The position numbers and the translations under genes are program-made. Shown in pieces: positions 33,312 to 39,988 of a DNA stretch of 39,988 bases (positions are counted from its first letter, which is position 1; each line of letters starts with the position of its first letter). The stretch covers positions 1 to 39,988 of the forward strand of contig RAYF01000054.1 in the NCBI GenBank assembly GCA_003611745.1. The letters run 5' to 3'. Source of the DNA: a bacterium D16-36 (GTDB lineage Bacteria > Bacillota > Clostridia > Lachnospirales > Lachnospiraceae). The notes under the pieces were generated by a model. That model did no database searches. It saw only the letters and a list, made by a program, of their open reading frames with translations, and had not been told where the DNA came from.

Positions 33312-34718
33312 CTATATCACTGTAAGAACCCCCAGTGATTTCAGCAGCAGAACTACAAGCAGCACCGGCGCTACATACCGGATCATCACAATATACAGGC
33401 CCTTTCTCCCAAACTTGCTCCCGGTCTTTTCCGCTTCCTCAATAATAACCTTAGGCTTCACAACCCAGCCTATTAAAATACAAGTGCCAATCGCTACTAA
33501 CGGCATCAGGCAGTTATTACTGATATAATCCATAATATCTAAAATCTGCGCATGCGCCCCATTTGGAAGCGTAATATCAAAATACCATTTATTATACCCA
33601 AGGCATACAACCACGCCACCTGCCAATGCAATGATTGTCTCAATCACTGTCGCCTTTGTCCTTGACATATGGAACTGGTCCATAAAACTTGAAACGACTG
33701 CCTCCATAACGGAAACCGCACTTGTCAGCGCCGCAAACAGTACCATCACAAAAAACAGGCAGCCGATAATATCACCTGCCGCACCCATAGATGCAAACAC
33801 TTTTGGAAGGGACACAAACATCAGGCTTGGCCCGGACGCCGCCATCCCCTCCCTTCCCATAAATGTATATACCGCCGGGATAATCATAACCCCCGCCAGA
33901 AATGCCACTACCGTATCAAATATCTCAATCTGGTTGATGGATTTAACCAGATTGGCATCATCCCTTACGTAAGAACCATATGCAATCATAATCCCCATCG
34001 CGACACTGAGGCTGAAAAACAACTGCCCCATAGCGTCTAGCAGCACCGTAAAAAACCCTTTCACTGTCAATCCCTTCAAATCGGGGATAATATAGATCAG
34101 AAAACCTTCCATACCTGTCCTTGACACGCCTGCGCTATCCCTATGGTGAATCGTGAGCGCAAAAACAGAAATGCCGACTACGAGCACCAGCAATGCGGGC
34201 ATAAGTACCTTTGAAAAAGACTCAATCCCCTTATTGACTCCCTTAAATATTATAAAGGATACGATAAACAGGAAAATCGCCATCTGGATCAAAGGCTGCC
34301 CCTCCTGTGTGATATAATCTGTAAAATATCCATCCAGTGATGCCTTGCTGCCATCGCCAACCAGATATGTAGTAAAATACTTCACTACCCATCCGCCAAT
34401 TACACAGTAATACGGCAAAATGATGACTGGAACCAGACAGGCAAGCACTCCGAGGAACTTCCATTTCTCCTTCAGTTTTCCATATGCTGTGAGCGGGCTC
34501 TGTTTTGTCTTTCTGCCGATAGCCACTTCTGTTGTCAATAGGGTAAAACCGAACGTCAGCGCCAAAATCAGGTACAGAACCAGAAAAAGCCCTCCTCCAT
34601 CTTTCGCTGCAAGGTACGGGAACCTCCAGATATTTCCCAGTCCTACCGCACTTCCTGCTGCCGCAAGCACAAAACCTATTGATCCTGAAAATGAATTTCT
34701 GTTTTTTTCTTTTTTCAT
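33312..34718 (-). CDS. Neurotransmitter:sodium symporter (NSS) family transporter
   Basis: A 468-residue inner-membrane Na+-coupled amino-acid type transporter with about 11-12 membrane segments. The family signature SAVGLGNIWRFPYLAAKDGGG is split at about residues 18-42, and a charged cytoplasmic loop (GRKTKQSPLTAYGKLKEKW) follows. Substrate may be an amino acid or indole-like compound; not resolvable. A palindrome overlaps its promoter (34757-34779). The ribosome binding site (GGAAAG) is weak. Confidence 0.87.
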   Translation of the reverse strand: MKKEKNRNSFSGSIGFVLAAAGSAVGLGNIWRFPYLAAKDGGGLFLVLYLILALTFGFTLLTTEVAIGRKTKQSPLTAYGKLKEKWKFLGVLACLVPVIILPYYCVIGGWVVKYFTTYLVGDGSKASLDGYFTDYITQEGQPLIQMAIFLFIVSFIIFKGVNKGIESFSKVLMPALLVLVVGISVFALTIHHRDSAGVSRTGMEGFLIYIIPDLKGLTVKGFFTVLLDAMGQLFFSLSVAMGIMIAYGSYVRDDANLVKSINQIEIFDTVVAFLAGVMIIPAVYTFMGREGMAASGPSLMFVSLPKVFASMGAAGDIIGCLFFVMVLFAALTSAVSVMEAVVSSFMDQFHMSRTKATVIETIIALAGGVVVCLGYNKWYFDITLPNGAHAQILDIMDYISNNCLMPLVAIGTCILIGWVVKPKVIIEEAEKTGSKFGRKGLYIVMIRYVAPVLLVVLLLKSLGVLTVI

Positions 34719-34756
34719 CTTTCCTTACAGATGTTTCCATCCAATCCTTTCTATTA

Positions 34757-34779
34757 ATAATACTACTTGGAGTATTATA
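34757..34779 (-). promoter_or_regulatory. NSS promoter with overlapping palindrome
   Basis: On the minus strand an extended -10, TGTTATAAT, has its TATAAT at 34774-34779. ATAATACT (34757-34764) and AGTATTAT (34771-34778) form an 8-bp inverted repeat across the predicted start of transcription, a likely operator. Confidence 0.5.
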
Positions 34780-34871
34780 ACATAACTATGCAGTAATTAC
34801 ATTCATAATTTTAGAAAATCTGCACAATTTTGTGTGGTGGACTGCCGTGAATCGCAAATCCAACCGCACAG

Positions 34872-34892
34872 GTGGCAATTTTTTTGCCAGCG
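34872..34892. terminator. Short hairpin in NSS/hydrolase gap
   Basis: TGGCAA/TTGCCA with a T-run in the loop, within the 34741-34927 gap. Weak as a terminator; nothing else is seen in this gap apart from the NSS promoter. Confidence 0.3.
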
Positions 34893-34927
34893 AAATTTCT
34901 GCCGTCAGGCCACTTCACAAAGAAAAC

Positions 34928-35823
34928 CTATATACGCTCTAGCAAAAACGGCAGCACATCATCATAATGTTTCCCTGATGGCGTCGCTTTTGCCTGCATC
35001 GCAAACACAATATTTTTATCCGGAACAACTGTCACCTCCTGCCCGCCAAATCCGCGGCAGCCATACCAGCCACTGCCAAGCCACCAGAACATCCCATATC
35101 CGGCATTGCAATCCAGAGGCGTTATCGCCTGCTGCACAAATTCTTCTGAAACAATTTGCTTGCCATCATACATCCCTCTATTCAGAAACAGTATCCCAAT
35201 CTTTGCCATATCCCTGACCGACAAATCTGACTCTGTCTCCTCTGCCTCCCCATCCACCCCCTTGAAATTATTTCCGGGAATCGTAAAACTTATGCCGTCC
35301 GGTGTCGTGAACCATCTGCCGCTTTTAATCGCAAGAGGCCCATACAAATACTTCTGGCAAAAATCATATGCATTCATCCCGGTTGCTTTCCCAAGCACCG
35401 CAGAAGCGAGAATTGCGTCCCACTCCTTATACGCATATACATTCCCCGGTATATTTTCCATATGGATATCGGATATATAATCCACCATATTGCCTGAACG
35501 CGCACACTGCATAAGCATAGGGCAGTGGTAATGGATACCCCCATTCCAGTAAATCCCGGAAGTCATCGTAAAAATATGCCTTAATCTCAGCATTTTATGG
35601 TACGGCTCACGGCTTCCGTCAAACTCCGGCAAAAAATCCGATAATGGCTGCTCCATGCCCTTTATATATCCCTTATCCATGCAGATACCTGCACAGACCG
35701 CCAGAATGCTTTTCCAGACGGATTTTATATGGTTCCGGCTTTCCTCCGTAAATTTATTGTAATATCTCTCTGCATAAAATCGTCTAACTTCGCTGTCACC
35801 TGATCATCTATATTTAATTTCAA
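34928..35823 (-). pseudogene. Serine hydrolase (beta-lactamase family), frameshifted near the 5' end
   Basis: The open frame from 35680 down (MDKGYIKGMEQPLSDFLPEF) lacks its start. Upstream codons without any ATG, GTG or TTG add RRFYAERYYNKFTEES and then IKSVWKSILA, which contains the SxxK nucleophile motif. A TTG start with a perfect AGGAGG lies at 35821-35823, overlapping the UvrA-like stop (TTGA). Its frame reads KLNIDDQVTAKLDD and then runs to a stop about 33 codons in, in a different frame from the hydrolase. A frameshift or deletion therefore separates start from body. Later motifs (YAYKEW as Y-x-x, GFGGQEVTVVPD) are intact. Remnant of a 280-350 residue hydrolase. Confidence 0.7.
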
Positions 35824-37385
35824 TAAAGATACCCTCCTATAATAGAATTTTTATTATTTTTTAATTCTGACGGCGTGCCGGATGCAATAACGCGTCCACC
35901 GTCAGAACCGCCGCCCCTTCCAAGCTCAATCAGATAATCACAATTTGATAAAACATACGGATCATGCTCTGTTATAATAACAGAATTCCCGGCATCCACC
36001 AGCTCATGGAGCAGGCCCATAAGCTTCCTGCTGTCATAAAAGGACAGCCCCGTTGTCGGCTCATCCAAAATGTATAATATATCCCTGGCATCCCTTCCCT
36101 TGCTTAACTCCTTTGCCAATTTAATCCTCTGGCTCTCGCCGCCGGATATTGTGGGTGTTTTCTGCCCCAGAGTGATATATCCCATCCCTACACGCTGCAG
36201 GACCCCCAAGACATTGCAGATAATTGCATCCTTTCCCTCAAAAAACGCAGCCGCCTCATCTACTGTCATATCAAGTACATCGCGGATTGTCTTTCCGTCC
36301 AGCTCTACTTCCATCACCTCCGGCAGAAATCCCATCCCGCCACAGGCTTCACAGGGAACCTCAATATAATTTCCAAGGCCAATGTGCCACGAAATCTGCC
36401 CCTGGCCATGGCAGACCTTGCAGCCGCCCTCCGAATTAACAGAAAACATCCCTATCGAATAACCGTAATCCCTTGCTGTCTCTGTGGCGGCGAACAGTTC
36501 CCTCACCCTGTCATAAATTCCCGTATATGTAGCAGGGCACGAAGTTTTTGACCTTCCAATCGGCTTCTGGTCTATGACAATACATTTCTTAATATTTTCT
36601 GCCCCCGACAGCCAGACATCCACATATATGCCCTCCACATCGTCCACCACACATCTATTCTTCAAAACCTCCTTTAATTTCGGCACCAGAGTATCCGAAA
36701 TAAGGCTTGACTTGCCGCTCCCTGACACGCCAGCCACCCCTGCCATAACTCCCAGTGGAATATGTACCGTGATATCCTTCAGATTATGGATGTCTGCCCC
36801 CTCAATCACTAATTCCTTCTCCGTAACCGGGCGTTTCTGCCTTTTTACCTTAAACATGCCTTTATCAGCAAGAAACGGGGCTGTTCTGGAAGCACTGCAT
36901 TTCAAAAACTCCTGAAATTCCCCCTCAAAGATCTTTTCCCCTCCGCGTATGCCCGCTTCTGGCCCCATATCCACAATATAATCTGCATTTCTCATAAAAT
37001 TCTCATCATGCTCCACTGCAATCACTGTATTTCCACGGTCAACCAAATTTTTAATAATTGAAATCAACTTCTCCTTCTCCAACTCATGAAGGCCGATGGT
37101 AGGTTCATCAAATACAAAAATGCGGATGATACGCTGCTCCACCGCAACAGTCGGCGACAATCCCGTAACCGAATCAAAGGAAGGCACACTGTCCATCTCA
37201 AATTGTGTGTCTGAGAACAAAAGGTATCTGCGCTTGCCCTCCTCATATAACGTATCAAACGCCAGACTCGATTTTCCGCTGCCGGACACACCAGTTATGA
37301 CAGTAAGCCTTTCCTTCGGGATAGCCACATTTACATTTTTCAGGTTATGAATCCTTGCATTTTCAATCATTATCTTATCATTCAC
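35820..37385 (-). CDS. UvrA-like ABC ATPase with internal deletion
   Basis: A 521-residue relative of short UvrA2-type proteins, DNA-damage or drug-related ABC ATPases. Domain 1 has Walker A GVSGSGKSSLAFDTLY but jumps from VAVEQRIIR straight to FVFDEPTIGLH. The zinc/UvrB-binding insert and the first LSGGE signature (about 200-250 residues in relatives) are absent in frame. Domain 2 is complete: GVSGSGKSSLISDTL, CxxC pairs (CKVCHGQG, CEACGGMG), TISGGESQRIKLAKEL and ILDEPTTGLS. GTG at 37383-37385 follows GGAGG. It is translationally coupled to the broken hydrolase gene, and the pair looks like a decaying unit; the open frame could still be translated. Confidence 0.75.
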   Translation of the reverse strand: MNDKIMIENARIHNLKNVNVAIPKERLTVITGVSGSGKSSLAFDTLYEEGKRRYLLFSDTQFEMDSVPSFDSVTGLSPTVAVEQRIIRIFVFDEPTIGLHELEKEKLISIIKNLVDRGNTVIAVEHDENFMRNADYIVDMGPEAGIRGGEKIFEGEFQEFLKCSASRTAPFLADKGMFKVKRQKRPVTEKELVIEGADIHNLKDITVHIPLGVMAGVAGVSGSGKSSLISDTLVPKLKEVLKNRCVVDDVEGIYVDVWLSGAENIKKCIVIDQKPIGRSKTSCPATYTGIYDRVRELFAATETARDYGYSIGMFSVNSEGGCKVCHGQGQISWHIGLGNYIEVPCEACGGMGFLPEVMEVELDGKTIRDVLDMTVDEAAAFFEGKDAIICNVLGVLQRVGMGYITLGQKTPTISGGESQRIKLAKELSKGRDARDILYILDEPTTGLSFYDSRKLMGLLHELVDAGNSVIITEHDPYVLSNCDYLIELGRGGGSDGGRVIASGTPSELKNNKNSIIGGYLY

Positions 37386-37400
37386 TAATATTCCTCCCAT

Positions 37401-37415
37401 GCCGCCTTTGGCGGC
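37401..37415. other. GC-rich hairpin before UvrA-like gene
   Basis: GCCGCC-TTT-GGCGGC lies just upstream of the ribosome binding site at about 37391. It may be the end of the upstream transcript or affect ribosome access. Confidence 0.4.
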
Positions 37416-37431
37416 GTAAACAGATATGAAA

Positions 37432-37462
37432 ATTATAGCACATAACCCCTATTAACCGTCAA
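37432..37462 (-). promoter_or_regulatory. Promoter of the UvrA-like gene
   Basis: On the minus strand TTGACG (37457-37462), 19 bp, extended -10 TGCTATAAT (TATAAT at 37432-37437). The -35 overlaps the end of the preceding gene. Confidence 0.55.
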
Positions 37463-38163
37463 TTATCTGTTATACCGGAAAGATCCATATCACCAAGTGA
37501 AATCATGTCATAAACAGCAGAAGCAATTTCGTTTCTCAATACCCCCTCTTTCTCTTCCGGGCCACTGTGCTCAATATACACCATGCAATCCCCTGATTTA
37601 AATGTGGCATAATATATAACCGTTTTCTTCCCTTTGCTGTCCGCACCCATAATAGAATAACCGGCGCAAACAGAAACACCGCACACATCAGAAACATTTT
37701 CTTCCCCTTCTACAATTATGTCACGAAGAATCCTGTCTGCCTTTGATACAATAAGCTTCATATTATTAACTGTGCCCTCAAGGCCGGCAAGGCTGCCATC
37801 TTCCGCATCAAAAACAGCGCAGGCAGTAACCGGCAGCCCATAAAACAGATCTGCAGTTTCATCCTTTGTCAAATCACGGGTTTTAACCTGAAATGCTATA
37901 TCAGACTGCTGCATTGCGGCATCAGATTTCGTAAAATGAATCATATCGCCGTTTTTCAAAACTGCAGTCCGCTCCCTTCCTCCAAAAAATCTCCCCCCAA
38001 AAATACCCAAGCCAAAAATTACAGTAAGGATAAGGCAGGCAGCCGCCGCCCATTTCACCCATCCGGGGCTGTGAACCACAGTTTCATATCCGACGTAGGC
38101 AGCTTCATCCACATATTTCAGGTTAATATTACTAATCACTTCCGAAATCCTATTCTTTCTCAT
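37459..38163 (-). CDS. Anti-sigma-factor-like single-pass membrane protein
   Basis: A 234-residue protein with a short cytoplasmic N-terminus (MRKNRISEVISNINLKYVDEA), one membrane segment (about 33-55, WAAAACLILTVIFGLGIFGG) and an extracytoplasmic domain of about 180 residues. Its ATG overlaps the sigma stop (ATGA), and AAAGGAGGG precedes it. In clostridia such partners hold the ECF sigma at the membrane. The outer domain is not one I recognise. Confidence 0.75.
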   Translation of the reverse strand: MRKNRISEVISNINLKYVDEAAYVGYETVVHSPGWVKWAAAACLILTVIFGLGIFGGRFFGGRERTAVLKNGDMIHFTKSDAAMQQSDIAFQVKTRDLTKDETADLFYGLPVTACAVFDAEDGSLAGLEGTVNNMKLIVSKADRILRDIIVEGEENVSDVCGVSVCAGYSIMGADSKGKKTVIYYATFKSGDCMVYIEHSGPEEKEGVLRNEIASAVYDMISLGDMDLSGITDN

Positions 38164-38729
38164 ACGGACACCCCCTCCTTTATCAAATATTTTTTTAACT
38201 TCTCCCTTGTCCGGAAAAGCCTGACCGAAACATTGTGGCTGCTTGTATGAAACGATTCCGCAATATCCGCAATAGAATCTGAATACCAATAGCGGCGGAC
38301 AAACATCATTCTGTTTCTCTTATCCAGAGTTTCAAGAAATACGTCAATCATGCGGGCCAGCTCCTTGACATTAAATTCATCCTCAACGGTAGCTGGCGCC
38401 GGAAAGCAGTTCTCAAGTTCATCCAGTGCAATATCATAGATACTGTTCCGCTTAGCAGCAGTATTCGCGTGATACTTTTTTATGGCAAGATTGCGGACAA
38501 CTCGGCAGACATAACTCAGAAGCGGATTTGGTTTTTGAGGCGGTATTGAATTCCACACACCGAGATATGCATCATTTAAGCATTCTTCCGTATCAAGCCT
38601 GTTGTTCAGTATATTACCAGCAACTCTCCCACATATAGAGCCGTACTTCCGTGACAATTCCAGAATCGCCTGCTCTGAGCGCTCACAAAATAATTCAATG
38701 ATTCTGCTATCTTCCAAAGTCCCCACCAT
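38160..38729 (-). CDS. ECF-type RNA polymerase sigma factor
   Basis: A 189-residue sigma-70 family ECF factor. Region 2 is seen in DTEECLNDAYLGVWNSIPP and YVCRVVRNLAIKKY, region 4 in DKRNRMMFVRRYWYSDSIADIAESFHTSSHNVSVRLFRTREKL (about 133-176). ATG at 38727-38729 has GAGG eight bases upstream; a TTG four codons later would give the family's usual EDSRIIELF start. It forms an operon with the membrane partner downstream. Target promoters are unknown. Confidence 0.88.
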   Translation of the reverse strand: MVGTLEDSRIIELFCERSEQAILELSRKYGSICGRVAGNILNNRLDTEECLNDAYLGVWNSIPPQKPNPLLSYVCRVVRNLAIKKYHANTAAKRNSIYDIALDELENCFPAPATVEDEFNVKELARMIDVFLETLDKRNRMMFVRRYWYSDSIADIAESFHTSSHNVSVRLFRTREKLKKYLIKEGVSV

Positions 38730-38777
38730 CCTTTCTGCCTCACTATTATACTACGGATTTGCCAGCAAATATCTCAT

Positions 38778-38802
38778 GTTACTGTTCACTCTGCCCAGTA
38801 AC
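38778..38802 (+). repeat. Short palindromic repeat GTTACTG...CAGTAAC, copy 2
   Basis: The same 7-bp inverted repeat and near-identical interior (TTCACTCTGCC) as 22658-22684, flanked on both sides by ATCTCATG. It lies about 40 bp upstream of the PadR -35. Confidence 0.6.
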
Positions 38803-38839
38803 TATCTCATGACCATTACAATTGCGCAAATCGCATCTA

Positions 38840-38868
38840 TTGACATCTACGCAGAAGCATGCTAATAT
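38840..38868 (+). promoter_or_regulatory. Sigma-A promoter of padR operon
   Basis: Consensus TTGACA (38840-38845), 17 bp, TAATAT (38863-38868). The -10 overlaps the palindrome at 38865-38900. Confidence 0.8.
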
Positions 38869-38900
38869 ATAGAAAATTTATATATAAATTTTCTATATAT
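38865..38900. promoter_or_regulatory. Perfect 36-bp palindrome, probable PadR operator
   Basis: Each half is ATATATAGAAAATTTATA and its exact complement, with no spacer. It covers the promoter -10 and transcript start and ends at the ribosome binding site (GGAGAG at 38901). PadR repressors often bind ATAT-rich palindromes at their own promoter. Confidence 0.75.
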
Positions 38901-38911
38901 GGAGAGATGCT

Positions 38912-39229
38912 ATGTACTATCCAATTTCTGCACTACTAATTGAATGCCTGATTTTATCCATGCTGGACGATAAGGATTCTTACGGCTATGAAATCAGCCA
39001 AACCATCAAAATGGTATCACAAATCAAAGAATCCACATTATACCCAATTTTGCGCAAATTGGAAAATAACAGCCATGTGACAACATACGTCAGGGAATAT
39101 CAGGGGAGAAAAAGAAAATATTATACTATAACAGATAAAGGGAGAGAGCAGCTTGTCTTTTTGAAAGCAGAATGGCAATCCTATCGCGATACCATTAATG
39201 GAATTATAGAGGGGAGGATAAAACATTGA
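38912..39229 (+). CDS. PadR-family transcriptional regulator
   Basis: A 105-residue winged-helix repressor of the PadR-s1 group: ALLIECLILSMLDDKDSYGYEISQ, ESTLYPILRKLE as recognition region, GRKRKYYTITDKGREQL as wing. GGAGAG is six bases before the ATG. It is followed by a DUF1700 gene at a TTGA overlap, the common padR-DUF1700 arrangement that usually responds to envelope stress or antimicrobial peptides. It is probably autoregulated via 38865-38900. Confidence 0.92.
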   Translation: MYYPISALLIECLILSMLDDKDSYGYEISQTIKMVSQIKESTLYPILRKLENNSHVTTYVREYQGRKRKYYTITDKGREQLVFLKAEWQSYRDTINGIIEGRIKH

Positions 39230-39825
39230 ATCAGTCAGAATATTTAAATCAGCTGGATAGCTATCTGAAAAAATTGCCAAAATCTGATTATGAAAATGCG
39301 ATGGACTATTTTACAGAATATTTTGAAGAGGCCGGGGAACAGCGTGCGATAGAAGAACTTGGGACGCCAAAGGAAGCCGCCGCTGAGATTTTGAATAATC
39401 TCCTGAATCAGAATTCCGAAAACGGACAGGCTGCAGGCAGCTACAACACCCGTTCCCTCAGGCAGACAGCAGCCATGGCATATATGTCAATCCTGACAAC
39501 GCCATACGGACTGCCTGCAGCTCTCGGCATAATCATCCTCACTCTGGTAGCCGTACTTGTTTTATCCTGTATAGCACTCGCCGCTCTTATCTGCAGTATG
39601 GTACTCCTCTGGCTGGGAGCAAAATATTTAATACGCGGATTCATGGCACTTCCCCACTCCCGTTCCGGAGCCTGCATGCTGGCGGGAACCGGAATTCTGG
39701 GTATCGGTTTATGGCTGCTCGTTTCTGTATGCACTATCTGCGTTTATCAGCGGATTATGCATGGAATCATCCAGATTTTACAAAAATTTGTGAGGAAAAA
39801 GAAGGGAAAGGCTGCGGCACATTAA
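39226..39825 (+). CDS. DUF1700 (HAAS-domain) membrane protein
   Basis: A 199-residue protein with a HAAS-type N-terminal domain (YLNQLDSYLKKLPKSDYENAMDYFTEYFEEAG, about 5-37, and ELGTPKEAAAEIL) and about three membrane segments (about 97-125, 128-140, 150-172). The start is TTG at 39226-39228, sharing bases with the PadR stop, with GGGGAGGA upstream, so translation is coupled. It acts in the membrane with an unknown output. Basic tail RKKKGKAAAH. Confidence 0.88.
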   Translation: MNQSEYLNQLDSYLKKLPKSDYENAMDYFTEYFEEAGEQRAIEELGTPKEAAAEILNNLLNQNSENGQAAGSYNTRSLRQTAAMAYMSILTTPYGLPAALGIIILTLVAVLVLSCIALAALICSMVLLWLGAKYLIRGFMALPHSRSGACMLAGTGILGIGLWLLVSVCTICVYQRIMHGIIQILQKFVRKKKGKAAAH

Positions 39826-39988
39826 AACATGCCAGCACACATGGCAAAATCCATGAAATTTAGCAGCCGAAGCAATAACTATCATGAAATGAGTCAACAC
39901 TTTAAGTCTACAAGGAGCTTCCTGTATAATTCAAATATAGGAAATTCCAAGAAAGAAGGTTGATAAAAAAATACCTCAGAGTAAAATA
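39826..39988 (+). promoter_or_regulatory. Gap after DUF1700 with a possible promoter
   Basis: TTTAAG (39901-39906), 18 bp, TATAAT (39925-39930), then AAAGAAGG at 39952-39959. This suggests a further + strand gene (a DUF4097 protein often follows), but no good start codon lies before the window ends. Confidence 0.4.

Overview
The window is a low-to-mid GC Firmicutes chromosome segment, most likely from a spore-forming anaerobe of the Lachnospiraceae (Clostridia). The evidence is the conserved sporulation/housekeeping block hup-rqcP-yabP-yabQ-divIC-spoIIE-tilS-hpt-ftsH, AGGAGG-type ribosome binding sites, frequent TTG/GTG starts, and typical clostridial accessory genes (AraC-type regulator, ECF sigma with partner, PadR/DUF1700 pair, TetM-like GTPase). 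No rRNA, tRNA, CRISPR array or prophage was seen.

Layout. 1-431: 3' part missing of an Rpn/PDDEXK transposase-like gene. 998-11281 (minus strand): the core block, with an Hpt-domain protein and spoVT at its upstream end. Three sporulation promoters can be read: a Spo0A-type sigma-A promoter with a 21-bp spacer before spoIIE, a sigma-G-type promoter before spoVT, and a weaker sigma-E-like one before yabP. 11727-12662 (+): a winged-helix regulator with an unusual beta-rich C-terminal half. 12751-22526 (minus): an L-arabinose/arabino-oligosaccharide island (serine hydrolase, GH31, araA, FGGY kinase, araD, two intracellular GH43 enzymes). 22710-25890: small membrane protein, a HPr-like protein without its active-site histidine, an AraC-type regulator and pta. 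26094-28700: a TetM/EF-G-like GTPase fused to a C-terminal NYN endoribonuclease (Rae1-like) domain. 28977-34718: cytosolic Cu/Zn SOD, ROK glucokinase, membrane spermidine-synthase-like protein, SDR and NSS transporter. 34928-37385: a decaying UvrA-like gene and a broken serine hydrolase. 37459-39825: ECF sigma and partner, then PadR and DUF1700.

The most interesting non-coding signal is a family of structured dispersed elements. Five copies lie between genes (855-987, 7641-7762, 9254-9386, 28763-28893, 30594-30722). Although sequences diverge, they share one architecture: flanking hairpins around a 49-51-nt core with a GCGC/GYGC closing helix, a single bulged U on the 3' side, an inner 4-bp hairpin placed off-centre, and a downstream pyrimidine-rich strand. 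Two copies differ by compensatory changes that keep pairing. This looks like a BOX-like or structured-RNA repeat family; I cannot name it from memory.

How the genes act together: the arabinose island would trim arabinan-type oligosaccharides in the cytoplasm (GH43 x2, GH31) and send L-arabinose through AraA, the kinase and AraD to the pentose phosphate route. The divergent-side regulator at 11727 and a cluster of TGTAAA half-sites before araA are the likely control parts. Pta would convert acetyl-CoA to acetyl phosphate. All functional assignments come from motif reading only.
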